Origin: Taudactylus pleione | Lineage: Eukaryota; Chordata; Amphibia; Anura; Myobatrachidae | Length of the DNA: 64,000 nt | NCBI GenBank assembly: GCA_031769625.1 | Contig: JAUIMM010000088.1 | Span: 9,987,501 to 10,051,500 of the forward strand | Direction of reading: 5' to 3' | Shown here: positions 32,822 to 43,921 of the stretch, piece after piece | Layout of the letters: the number at the start of each line of letters is the position of its first letter | How positions within the stretch are numbered: the stretch's first letter is position 1 | Translations under genes and position numbers: made by a program | The notes under the pieces: model-generated | The model's input: the letters and a program-made list of their open reading frames with translations, nothing else | Database searches by the model: none | What the model was told of the DNA's origin: nothing

Positions 32822-33228
32822 TAAGGTAAAAATGTAAAGCATGTTTACAATATCTTGTAATGTTTCTTGATTTCACTAAAAACATTTTTAAAAAATTGTG
32901 CACAAGTGTCCAGTCACTCAGATCTAGCTAGGGGTTGTCCAACAATGTAGTCATACATACTTGTGGCCAAACTAGACAAAGTCTAGCAGCCAGACCCCCT
33001 TGCCAATCAAACAGAGGACTACTGGCTGGAGTGCAATCGGAAAGTGTGATAATAATCCTCTTGATTTCGAGAGGAACATTTCGAAGGATTGCAATCATGT
33101 GAAGCTCACATATTCTGTGATATCAAGATAACTGGCCAATACCAAGATGTGCATTTAGTGTTACAGGAGATAGAATCTTGGCCTCAAGAGAATCTCAAAA
33201 TCTTCGGAAATGCTCAAACACTTCCGTG
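32822..33228. other. No recognisable gene
   Basis: About 400 bases of unique-looking AT-rich DNA between the hAT element and the next MITE. Confidence 0.5.
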
Positions 33229-33572
33229 CCTACTTACATGCCTACTCTCCCGGAAATCGCGGGAGGTTCAGATTTTACGGGTAAGCCCCCGCACACCCAG
33301 TAGAGTAGGCATTTCACCCGCATCCTGCCCACTTTCTAGTGATGTGGGCAGAATGGGGAGATTTTCCGCGGGTCCCTTGTGTAGCTGGCGGAGCTTAATT
33401 ATGTGATTCTTTAAGAATCATGTAGTTTAGGCCCGCCCCTATTTAAATTTGCACCAATTGCGGCAATTTACCACAAAGGGGGCAGTGCTTAATGACGCGA
33501 ACCATCAGGCCCTGCCCCCGTCGCAACCCACCTGCTTCTCCTCCCCGGGAGAAATAAAAGTAGGCAAGTATG
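33229..33572. mobile_element. CATACTTGCC-family hAT MITE, diverged
   Basis: Left side ACATGCCTACTCTCCCGGAA; right end GAGAAATAAAAGTAGGCAAGTATG (last 13 bases match the family terminus). I do not see a clean 8 bp duplication, so the left end may be rearranged. No coding capacity. Confidence 0.7.
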
Positions 33573-34054
33573 GTTCAAATGATTGGGAGAGTGGCTAAAG
33601 AATCAGTTGGTTCCTACCTACACCTTGGGCCCTTGTGCTATTTTGACAACCAAGGTTTTTTTAATGAACTGGTTAAACATGCTGCTGAATCTGAAAAGGG
33701 TTTCCTGAACGTCTAAGCAAAGGAAATAATGGGCTGGCATTTCAATGGCATAAGAACTGACCTCAATGAAAGTTCACATTTCCCATATATAATAGCTAGC
33801 AGTGAGTTCACACCAGACAAAAACAAATTGAGATACCAAATTCTTAGTTTCAGTTTTCACAGTTGTAACTGGTTTATTCAGTAATCTGCATAATTTTGCA
33901 TTAAATTGCCCACAATGGGGATAGTATTCCTTTCAGATTTCTACTAGGGGTTGAATCCCTACTCAACTAGTGGAAAATGGTACTTAGTAGGGGAGACACA
34001 TACCTGATGGGGAAAAGCTACCTGCCACATTTTTGTTAGCACAACAACAAAGAT
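33573..34054. other. No recognisable gene
   Basis: About 480 AT-rich bases; nothing recognised. Confidence 0.5.
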
Positions 34055-34057
34055 TAA

Positions 34058-34495
34058 GGACCTGATTCAGAGCCGCTCGCTAGATGCGATCGCTCGCCCC
34101 CAGCGTATGCAAATTCGGCTAAGTAACAGCATGGCAGGCGCTCGCTTGGAAAGGCATAAGCACGCCCACTTTGTCATAGCGAGCGATCACATTCTGTATG
34201 CAGACGCCCATTAGCGTATGTAGAGACGCCCACTAGCGCACGTCGTCTCCAGGAACACTCAGGCACACCTGCGTTCGCCCATCCACTCCCCCGTTATTAG
34301 TGTCCTGCCCCTGTTACCACCCACAAACGGCCTCTCCTGTCACTCATTACACTGGGCTGTCTTTGCTGAGCGAGCGGATTCCGATCGCTCTGAGTAGTTT
34401 GCGCATGCGCAGTACGAAGCGTGCGCATGTGCGGACGCTTAACATCGGCCGCTTACGAGCGAGCGACCGCTTGCGAACAGGTCTGAATGAGCTCC
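34058..34495. mobile_element. Short inverted-repeat element (GGACCTGATTCAGAG ends)
   Basis: Left end GGACCTGATTCAGAG; complement of the right end GGAGCTCATTCAGAC; TAA on both sides (34055-34057, 34496-34498). Length 438 bp. It shares CGCTCGCTAGATGCGATCGC with the element at 29772 and carries a TGCGCATGCGC palindrome at 34401. Confidence 0.85.
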
Positions 34496-34645
34496 TAAGT
34501 TTGGTGGGCTTCAGTGAGAGGTAATAAAGAAGAGGAATTACTGGCCCTTTTATTGCTATGGAGTATCCAAATGAATTATGAAATCAGAACTAACAAGTAT
34601 CAATACTTCACTGTAGCAGTGATTAGAATCAATACAATGAACTCA

Positions 34646-35163
34646 GGGCCTGATTCACTGATTCAATACGGAACGCTACTGCAAATGCAATAGAGATTAC
34701 GCACGCAGTTCAACTGCGATAGTATGCTTATTCATTGCGATCACAATGCTGCCGCTGCACTACAGAAGGATGCCCACTTTACCTTACACACATCCGTAAT
34801 GTTTATCAAGACTGCGAAAACATCGGTACAATTGACTACCATCGCAGCCTCATGCACAAGCTCTGACCTTACTCAGAAATTGCTAACTTCATCGCACGCT
34901 ATCAGTAAGGTACGTAGGGCATCGCAGTGGATAATATATGCACGCCCCTGTAATGGCGTTGAAATGCACTGGCATGCCTGCGTTTCCCCGACCACCCCCC
35001 CCATCACCACCCACAAATGGCACTTCCTGTCAATCACTCTGTGATGGGTCTGCGTAGTCACTGATCGCAGTGGCCGGTACGCGCACTGTGATGCATGCGC
35101 AGTACGCAACAATCGCCCTAATATGTGCGTAATCGCAGTTGCGTTCCTTGCTGAATCAGGCTC
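34646..35163. mobile_element. Short inverted-repeat element, TCA duplication
   Basis: Left end GGGCCTGATTCACTGATTCA; complement of the right end GAGCCTGATTCAGCAAGGAA; TCA at 34643-34645 and 35164-35166. Length 518 bp, no ORF. It abuts another foldback element on its right. Confidence 0.8.
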
Positions 35164-35406
35164 TCAATCCAATTAGCTGCAAAGGAGAAAATTGCCATCG
35201 CAACGGCATAGAAATGCCGGCATCTGCATTGCAATTTGCCCCTGTCGCGGCCCGATTTCACCCTTGGACTCGCAAATTTTTGTACACAGCTCTATGGGGC
35301 TGCGAACAAATATCCAGAAGTCTGGTAGTACCGTAAGTGCGGTATACAGCTGCACTTATTGTACATGCGCCATGAGGAGATTTGCAGCTAATTGGATTAA
35401 GCCCAA
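35159..35406. mobile_element. Foldback element (AATCCAATTAGCTGCAAA ends)
   Basis: AATCCAATTAGCTGCAAA at 35167 is matched inverted by TTTGCAGCTAATTGGATT at 35380-35397. An inner stem includes CGCAAATTTTTGTACACAGC/GGCTGCGAACAAAT-type sequence. Its outer bases overlap the right end of the preceding element, so exact limits are unclear. Confidence 0.65.
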
Positions 35407-36003
35407 TGTTGGTACTCAAACAAGACTGTGCCTTTGGTGTGCCTAAGGATGGTGACCAATTTAGTAGCACCCTACTTTGCAAATAATATGATAAAGTCTG
35501 AGCAAGTTTGTCCCAAACAGATGAACAGAGCTGATATAAAGGGAGTAGCAACTTGTAGGGTAGTGGCCATTTTAAGTGTGCTGAGGATACAGAAATGCAG
35601 ACTCTTAGTTCAGGGGCCATAGCAGTCATTATCAGCTACCCAGTGTATTGTGGTAGTAGCAGCATGCAGGGTTACTCAGATTCTCCAATGGATTTTGTAA
35701 ACTCAGAACTCTTGGTGAAATCACAAAGGGGGAAAACACTGAATTTTGACAGTAGCTGCTGTCCACCGAAGTCCATCAGTTTTTGCTCTCTAAAAGTCCA
35801 TTAGATGTGCCATTTCTGAATCCAACATCAAATAAAATTATAATTTCGACGGAAACCAATGGATATTCGACCAAAAACAGACAGCCATTTCTTTGTGCTT
35901 TTCTATTGGTTTAAAGTAACATAGCACATGCTAATTTGACATCACAAACCGCTCATAAAAATGCCCCATACGAAGCCAACACATTTGTGAGGATGTAGCA
36001 AGG
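35407..36003. other. No recognisable gene
   Basis: About 600 bases without recognised features. Confidence 0.5.
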
Positions 36004-36576
36004 TGTCTGGCGGAGAGAGAGATAGGAGTTTGTTGTTTGAAGGAGTTACTGGAGTTAGTGAAGCGATTGTTGTAAGTTGTTTTTTTCCTGTAGTCTTCTG
36101 TCCGTTTGAAGTTTATCCTATTTTTTGTCTGGGGTCTGTCTCCTTATTATTTCAGTCTTGCCAGTGTTTATTTGTGCGGTGTGTTTGTGTAGAGTGTAGT
36201 GTTAGTAGTGTATTTACTAAATATTTACCCACTCCGGCTCCAGTTACTAAGTTTGATTCTACTTTGGCTCCAGTTGCTAAGTCCAGTTCCACTCTGGCTC
36301 CAGTTGCTAATTCCAGTCCACTCCAGCTCCAGTTGCCTAGTCCAACATCACTCCAGCTCCTGTTGCTATAGTCTGGTCCCACTCCAGTTGTGCTACCAAC
36401 CAGTACACATCCCAGATATCTACTCCAGTGCCCTGCTCTCTACAGTACTGCCCTGCCACTTACACCTATTACCTTGCACATCTATTAGGAAGTGTTATAT
36501 CCGTTCCTCACTACTCTAAACCTCCCAAGTTGTTTGTGAGCAAGTACCTAGACCTCACGAGTCCCCTGTCCTGACA
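36004..36576 (+). mobile_element. Possible solo LTR (TGTC...GACA)
   Basis: Starts TGTCTGGCGGAGAG and ends CCCCTGTCCTGACA, giving TGTC/GACA termini typical of LTRs. A 30 bp minisatellite of CTCCAGTTGCTAAGTCCAGT-like units (five copies) occupies 36225-36395. No clear flanking duplication was found and no internal retrotransposon sequence is adjacent, so the call is tentative. Confidence 0.35.
36225..36395. repeat. ~30 bp minisatellite, about 5 copies
   Basis: Units CACTCTGGCTCCAGTTGCTA plus about 10 variable bases. It creates open frames on both strands (36003-36371, 36152-36382) that I treat as repeat artefacts. Confidence 0.8.
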
Positions 36577-36786
36577 CTGAGCAATATGCTCGATTTATCA
36601 TTCTGATTTGGCCAAATTGGAATGATCCCTCCAGCTTAAGAGGAGAAGGTGCAGAGAGGAGGATAGAGACCCAGAGGTAGGGGAGGATGGGCAGGAGGTC
36701 TGAGTCAAAGCAGAAGAGGAAGTCAGGGTAATCCTTATCTGGATTTAATGTCCACTTGTCATTTGAGAAAAATGAGGCAAGGGTGA

Positions 36787-38610
36787 ATTCGCTTATCTAA
36801 AATTATGAAGTGCTTTTTGGGAGGCAGGCAGCAAGAACCTCAGTGAGGAGGAAGAGGCAGTTATGGGCCACAGCAGTGCAGGCTGTGAACACTGTGGCCC
36901 ATTTCAAGTGGACTCTGGGATACTTTAAAAAAAATAATAATAAAATCAGTATAGTACAAGCATACAAATGGCTCATTTTCTGTAGGTCAATCAATGGCAA
37001 TTGTGGAGCCATCGTCTATTACCAGTGAAAGCACCCAAACACAGATTTCAGCTCCTGAACTGCCACAAATGTACCAGGAATCCTCTTCAGTTCCTGTTGC
37101 GCCATCTGGTAAGTATCAAGTTTTCTGCAACAAATAAAATGTCTTTTTAAAATGTCATTTTTTCAAGCTTTTTTCCCCAAAAAACAGTTTTAAACATTGA
37201 ATTAGCAAACAGCATCCTTTGTTTTTTGGACTCCTAAAATCTTTTGCACTTTTTTAACACGGGTTTATTTCTATTTAAACTTCAACCACTACCTAGGAAA
37301 AAAGACATGATAATATAATATAATTTAAATAAACTACAGTCAACAGTGTACTAAACTAGGGAGAATATGACATTAATACCTGTGTATTCCTTCAACAGAA
37401 AGTGATATATTGCAGCATGATGAGGCCTCAACACAGGATGAAAGGCCTGATGATATACAAGAGGAAGACATGATTACTCGTGTGTAGTAGGTCCTACCGC
37501 CGGCCGCATGGCCGGTGGTTCAAATCCCGACAGCGGCAGCCGGCAAGGGTGAAGATCCCGATCGTCCCTAAGGTAAGTATCGCTAACCTAATTCTACCCC
37601 CTAACCCTCCCTTAGGGGTGCCTAACCCTAACCTCCCCCCCAAGTGCCTAACCCTAATCCCCCCTCTAAGTGCCTAAACCTAACCCCTCCTTCTCCGCTG
37701 CCTAAACCTAAGTCCCCCGGTGGGTGCCTAATCCTAACCGTTCCCCGTGGGTGCCTAACCCTAACCCCCCCTTCCCCTAGTCTAAACTTAACCCTCCCGG
37801 GGTGGTGCCTAACCCTAAGTCCCCCTGGAAGCCCCAAACCTAACCCCCCCTCCCCCCGTGCAGCTGTCCGCGCCCAGCGCCTGGCTTACTTTTGTTCGGT
37901 ATGCAGAGCGTATGTCTTCCGGCATATGGTTAATGACAGGCATCGAGTTTTCGATGCCTGTCATTAGTACCATGCCGGGATTAGAGAGTCTGGAAGTCGG
38001 CGGTCGGCATTTAGACTGTCGGCTTCCAGACTACATCCCAATTACTCTGTACTTCTTGCCTATCTCACCAGCTGTACAACAGCCAGAACCACATGCTCAT
38101 TACACCCATGCACCCCAAACTTCACCTATAAGAGATCCAGCAGTGCACATTATTGAGGGCATTGCTACATCTGAAATAACACAGGTAGATTTTATGTCAA
38201 CACAAATGAGGCAAAATTAGCAAATGTCAAGACACCTTAGGAGGATAAATTATACTTTATCCCATATGAATAACAATTTTCAGTGGTTGTATACAGCCAT
38301 AGCGGCGCAAACATCTGCTAATATTTGATTGCAAGAATCCCAATTGAATGATTTCCTTAGACTGCAAGAGTAACAAATAAACGCAATAAGGGAGCTAAAC
38401 AGTAATATTGTGTCTTTAGGTGCACAAATTGTTCCTTGTAAACCTGAAACACATAGTACAACATTTATCAGCAGCAGACTACCAAACAACGTTACACCAC
38501 CCTCTCTGCTCAGGCGTGGTCTCTACATATGCAGTGGTTATGAACGGAGACATCCTGATGATTCCTCTCCTGCTTCACTTCTAAAAGGAATAATAATAGT
38601 GAATTATTAA
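36787..38610 (+). pseudogene. Myb/SANT-like accessory gene of a PIF/Harbinger element
   Basis: The first block (36800-36930) reads EVLFGRQAARTSVRRKRQLW then AVQAVNTVAHFKWTLGYFKK, resembling the Myb/SANT-like DNA-binding protein that vertebrate Harbinger transposons encode beside their transposase. A low-complexity block follows (TSESTQTQISAPELPQMYQE, 37020-37108) and ends at a splice donor G|GTAAGT (37109). An acceptor CAACAG at 37398 resumes in phase with SDILQHDEASTQDERPDD. A MITE splits the second exon (37484-38040). The C-terminal block (38060-38500) reads PEPHAHYTHAPQTSPIRDPA, then LRRINYTLSHMNNN and INAIRELNSNIVSLGAQI. Stops make it dead. Identity is inferred from composition, order and the nearby transposase. 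Confidence 0.5.
37484..38040. mobile_element. MITE with CCCTAACC-type internal repeats, copy 1
   Basis: It interrupts the Myb-like exon. ATTACTC.TGT occurs on both sides (37473-37483 and 38041-38050), an apparent 9-10 bp duplication. The inside holds GGCCGCATGGCCGG, a CGAGATTTGAACC-like complement (GGTTCAAATCCCGAC), then a ~25 bp array of 'gtgcctaaccctaaccccccc' units (37595-37850), then CGAGTTTTCGATGCCTGTCA foldback sequence and AGTCTGGAAGTCGG/CGGCTTCCAGACT. A related copy lies at 54568-55051 in the opposite orientation. Confidence 0.7.
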
Positions 38611-38887
38611 ATTTACATTAATGTTTAATAAATTATACTTATCTTATAAATGTGTGACAGTGTTTTTTTGGTTATATGTTTATACAATTATTATTTTTTT
38701 GCAAATATTATATCCTGGTGAGCCAAACAAAATTAATGATTGTGGGTTTTCTATTATGTTTACATAAATATGTTTAAACATGCAAAGTAATTAATTTACT
38801 AAAATATTATCTTCACGTTGACATTCTTTTTGAAACTCAGTGGCTGTGATCTGATGCAGCACACACTGTAGCCTAGATTACGTTATA

Positions 38888-39723
38888 GGGGGGTATTCAA
38901 TTAGGTGCGAAAAGTCCCAGACTTTTCGCATGCTGGAGTTTCCGCCGTCATCGTTGGTTTTGCATGCGGAAAAGTATCTCGCTCGTCCCTGCTTATCCCT
39001 GTATTCAATTAGAAATCTTTGAAAATGGAACCCGGCGAATTAGGATCTGGCGAAAAGTGCTGTCAGATTTGGGGAAATCAGCCCCAAAAGATGCACTGAC
39101 ATTGGGGATCACAATAGATACCCCCGAATAGGCCTGCTGAAGGTATTTGGGGTACTTTAATGGTGTCAATAACTGCTAATTAGCGTCTTTGCAGAATATA
39201 AGTAGCCCCAGCAAATTTGGGGTACATGAAAATGGGTGCTAGCATATTTTAAAGTTGCTAAAATGAAGTGTGAAGTGTTAAAAAACTTTAAAAATCCACC
39301 TTCCGCAACCACCTGCAATCTTAAAAACACCTGGTAATACTTGGTGATCCCCCTGGTGTCTATTTCGCTAGTTTTAAAGTATATCCCCCAACTTTGTACT
39401 TTTCATGCCCTTTTTCAAAGTCATTTTTTGGGGTGTTCTTATGGGTTTTGTTTTTTTTAAATTGATACAGTTTACCTTTGGGGGACTGTCCCAAGGTTGC
39501 TGGATGTTTCCCGCAAGTTTTCACCCCAAAACCCCAATTCTGCAATTTTTTTCAACAGGTTTCATAGGCGAATCTTTTTCGCTTATTCCAATGCACTGAC
39601 TTTCCGCACCTGCGAAAAGTCTTGGGAATTGAATACGGGGTAAAGTTTTCGCCTGGCAAAATGATGTCACCAGCGAAACTTTTCTGCATAAATGGACTTT
39701 TTGCACCTAAATGAATACCCCCC
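38888..39723. mobile_element. Inverted-repeat element (GGGGGGTATTCAATTAGGTG ends)
   Basis: Left end GGGGGGTATTCAATTAGGTG; complement of the right end GGGGGGTATTCATTTAGGTG; ATA at 38885-38887 and 39724-39726. Length 836 bp. GCGAAAAGTC-type words recur inside (38930, 39050, 39612). It lies between the two Harbinger genes, so it entered the parent element. No ORF of note. Confidence 0.85.
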
Positions 39724-39824
39724 ATAGTTGCAATTAGTTTGGTAATACTACAAAACCACAAAAACCACAAATGTATACTTACATGTAAGTTGTTAGTAAG
39801 TGATTGTCTGACCTGCCTCCCAAT

Positions 39825-40747
39825 TTATATGACCTGAGAGTTGCTTGATAGTAAGAAGACCTCTACCTGCTCACTCTGCATTGCATAATCTGGGGAAGGA
39901 GGTTGACATAATGGCAGATTATGCAATAAACTGCAACAGAGCGCAATATCTGAAACCTTCACTATACTATATAGCAATACACCACCAGGCATATTAAGAG
40001 ACCTCAACCTAGATTTTAATAGTCCAAAAATGCTTTTTATCACAGATCTAGTAGATACATGAGCCTCAATATACTTATGTTCAGCAGGAGTCTGCAGAAG
40101 TGACACCAGATTCAGAAGCCAGGAGTCATAGCCATAGCCAGAATCACCTGTATAATTCAATAAAAGAGAACAAATTTGTACAATCATGTATTGTTTTTTA
40201 GCTTTAAAGTCTAATAAAGCATTATAGAAAATGTACCCAGGTGCCATCCCTTGGGTATTTTTTGCATCTCAAACTCAGCATAGAGGGATGACTGTCTGAG
40301 CATAAAAGCTTTGTGATATCAACCAGGATAGCCAGCTACAACACTCATGATTTTTTGTTTTGTACCACACACCAACTGCACATTAATTGAATAGGCATGG
40401 TGCCTATTTATGGACATTTTTTACCTTTTCTTAGGTGGTCTCAACCCAATGTGTGTGAAGTCAATAGCTCCCAGGACATTAGGCATGTCTGCAAAACTAT
40501 AGAAAGCTACCCTTAGTTCATGCCACTGTGACTCCTGATGGGAGAAGCAGATTAAGGTATAGGAGAGGGTCATCAGGTCTGCCTGGGTATGATGGTGAGA
40601 GAAAGTTGGCTGTGTTATGCCCACCACTCTAGAGATGATTGGAAGGAAACAGTGGCAAAAAATGCAGAGCACAAAGTAGCTTGTGCAGGCATAATATGGC
40701 TCATGACCTTGGCGAGTCTGGCTCAAGCTGATCCTTGATGAGGTCAT
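39825..40747 (-). pseudogene. PIF/Harbinger transposase, decayed
   Basis: Reads on the minus strand. The upstream part (40747-40421) holds HELRVAFYSFADMPNVLGAI followed by DFTHIGLRPP, with the first catalytic Asp. The downstream part (40247-39825) holds LLNYTGDSGYGYDSWLLN with the second Asp, and AEHKYIEAHVSTRSVIKSIF then GLLKSRLRSL. In this family the third catalytic residue is Glu in the R-x-V-I-E motif; here it is Lys, so the copy could not cut DNA even if the frame were intact. A broken gap (40250-40420) lies between. Total length is close to a normal ~330-residue enzyme. It converges with the Myb-like gene on the plus strand. Confidence 0.82.
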
Positions 40748-40749
40748 AT

Positions 40750-42412
40750 ATGCTCATTATGTTGGTGAGATTGAGGTGAAACATCTGTATGACCTCATCA
40801 TCAGATACTGCATTGAGTTTCAACCATGTAGGCTCTGCGGTACCTCATGAAACTGCTGTTGTGTCTGACTCCTGGCTCCTCCTAGTCAGGTGGTTGAGTG
40901 CTGCATAAAATATGTAAGTAGTGTGCATGTAATAGTCTTGAAACACCATAATTCCTTCAATCACAGTGCACCACGTGGTTATGGACATTTTTATAGACAT
41001 CATGATGAAGCTTTCTACAATAGAGTGGGTTTTTGTACATAAACCCACCTTTCAGTTAGTAGTCTATTATTTTATTGCTTAGTGAAATAATGTTCAATTG
41101 CATTATACAGTCACAATTATGCCTGATTCTTGTTGGTTTTGGCTTTAGTAAAACTACAGATTGCATAACCGACAAACAATGTCAAACAGATGCTTATCAA
41201 ATTTACCCACTGGACATGACACCCTCTAGACACCTGTGAATACTGGAACATGACTCCTTCTGGAGACCTGTGGATGTCAGACCTCACCAGGTTCAAAATG
41301 GCAGGACATCTGTATACACTTTCTCTAAGATCGACCCCAGACACTTTCTCTAAGATCGACCCCGTTTTCTCCAAAATGCTCTGCTCTCACCACACTGATC
41401 TCCTCTCCAGCACTCTCCTGATTCCTCTGTTCCCACTCACTGCACTTTTCAGTGCTTAATTGGCAAATTATGTCTAAATTGTGCAAAAGACACCCACTAA
41501 AACTATAGCCCATACCCTAATCTCTGCAACCTCTGAATTCCTCTTTCTTGATAAAAACTGCAACAGAGCACAACTAAACATGGAACACTTCAGTAACTGT
41601 GCACTTTCTACTTGTAGACCCACATTTAAATGTCTCAACCCATAAAATAAAATTTCCTTATTGTCCATGAGTGCCTATACCTCATTAAACAACTAACACC
41701 CTCACCATTCAACTCCTTCCACTAGAAGATTTAAAATATGGAATTCTCATAGCAGACTTAAAGTTTGCCACACAATACGATACACTTCACTGTATTAAGG
41801 AGTGCACAGGTGCAAAAGAAGTCACAAAAAAGCATTTACTGTACCCTTTAAACTCTTTTTTTCGCGTTTCACAAATGACCCTTATTGACTTTAATAGTAT
41901 TTTAATAGGTGATGCAAACAGTTTCTGCTCTAAAAATATGAAGTTGCCCCAAAATCCCCCCCCCAAAAAAGAAAAATACAAATCACATAAAGCTGCAGAA
42001 AGTTACAAACAAAACAGATGCAACTTGATGTGTGTCAAACATGTAACACAATAAACATTGCTACTGTAGCTGTTGTTTCTGTGATAGACACAAGACAGCT
42101 ATAGTTTGTTTCTCCTAATTATATAATTAGATAGGGGAGTCCGGCCCCCTGGTACATGAACTCCTAAATATAATTCAGGCAGACTAAAATTTACTTCAAT
42201 AAAGGGTATATGATACAGACACATTCATGGCCTAATTACTTGTAGAGTTGGTGGTCATTTTAAACATGGTCAACCAATGTGCTTCACTGCTACTTGACTA
42301 TATTGACAGAGTGATCTACATCATAAATACATAGAGACTGACAGATGGAACAGTACAGGCCCACTGGTTGGAAAATAAAAACAAGAGAAAAACAAAAAAC
42401 TTGTATATTTAG
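40750..42412. other. Harbinger flank, then no recognisable gene
   Basis: The first 300 bases may be the N-terminal or 5' part of the Harbinger transposase gene (minus frames at 40845-41048 are weak). From about 41060 to 42412 I see AT-rich DNA without a recognised element. Confidence 0.4.
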
Positions 42413-43921
42413 GGACTGATGCTGAGTTGAAAGTCGGCCATGATTGCTCCTGCATTGTGCGCACAGTACTAAAGATCGTCCTATTCCTGGTACAAAAGGT
42501 CCATTGAAAAACAGGTGTATTTACGCTTATGCACAACTCTGCATTGCCCACAATTCAGGTGATATGCCCACATTGAACTTTGCCTACATGAGAACGCAAT
42601 ACACTCCAGTTATGCCCCTACAATCGGAGATGCGTTCAGTAAGCATATGATTCCGCATTGCCCCTAGTTGAATACACTAGTTCCAGAGCATGCATAGGGT
42701 GAAAACACTCAAAATATGCTCCATGGGGGTGTGACCTGGCAGCCATTTGGAGGAGATGTGCGATTCTGCAGCTCCTTATCTGGAAGTTTTTTTTAAACAT
42801 ATTTCTATTACCCATCCAGCCTAAATTGCTCTGGTGAGTTACCATACTGTGCCCAACACCGGCGGGCATCCCTGAGGTAGGACTGCGGAGTCGGGGAGGT
42901 ACTCCTACCCTCCTGCGGGCTGTGGCCTACTCTCTGCCCTTGGAGCCGGGACCTGGAGTTGCGGCAGCCGCCCACGCCTGACTGAGAGCAGACGCGCTGT
43001 AGATTCCGGCGCCTCCTCTCAGGCCCCGCTGGGACCTCCCCCGTTGATGCCGCTATGACCTCACTCCACCTGGGGTCCTTACCTGATTTCTGCATCCCCG
43101 CTGGCCGACTCTCAACGGGTGACTGACACGGACCAGCGGGAGCACCCGCCATCTTGTAACTCCTGGAGCTGAGAGGTCCAGAGCATGGGCCCCCTGCGGC
43201 GCTTTGCTAGACTCCGCTCGGCGGCCTGCTGGGGAGTGCTGCAGCCTGTGGTCCATGGACGGATAAGACGCGGTGCCTCAGACCTCCTGTCCTGCTGGAG
43301 CATGGTGAATGTGTCAGGCTCATTACGGAGGGCTGCAAATGCCATCAGTAGCTATTTTATTGCCACCTACACCCTCAGTGGTCCCTGTATTATTTCCCAT
43401 TATCTGCAGAGTGCTGAGTGTGGGCTACACAGTGTCCATCTCTGGTGGCCTGATGATTTCATTATAGTGATCCTACTCACTCCACATAAAGCTCCCAAAT
43501 CCTCTATGCTCCATCATGTGAACATTAAGAGGTTGTGATAATTATAATATATATGCTCACCAAAGAGTCCTGCCTGGATTTAATACCTTTATTTATCTAT
43601 ATTACTTAACAAGAGTATTCTACACTGACTTAATCCTCATCAACAATACCAGCTCTTTTTGGCTCCCTCTTGTGGTTGTCTTTTGGAATCTCACTACCAA
43701 GAGTTCTCATCAACCCCTGGAGACTGTCATAGACACGAAAACACGGCTGATCTTCTCTCTGTCATGATGTGACGGTACTCCTGATGGCTGCCTGGTTCTT
43801 TTAGGGGGGACGGTGCCTGGCGATGACCCAATCCTTTTTCTTTCTTCACTAGTCACCTTCACATATGGAATTCTGAGCAGATCTTATTCTATGTCACAAA
43901 TCTACAGTTTTTGAACTCATA

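Noticed and set aside
37505..37535. tRNA gene or tRNA-derived SINE because of GGTTCAAATCC (B-box-like)
   Set aside because: No cloverleaf or A box at the right distance; the motif lies in the terminal part of a MITE whose second copy has a decayed version.
37595..37850. True telomere or chromosome end
   Set aside because: The array is interstitial, irregular and enclosed in a MITE with a target duplication.
39360..39770. Overlapping ORFs around 39.4-39.7 kb as small genes
   Set aside because: They lie in the non-coding GGGGGG-ended MITE and its right junction; no family resemblance.
43012..43345. Host exon on the minus strand (several GC-rich ORFs)
   Set aside because: The region is the L1a 5' UTR, bounded by the L1a target duplication; no splice or family evidence.
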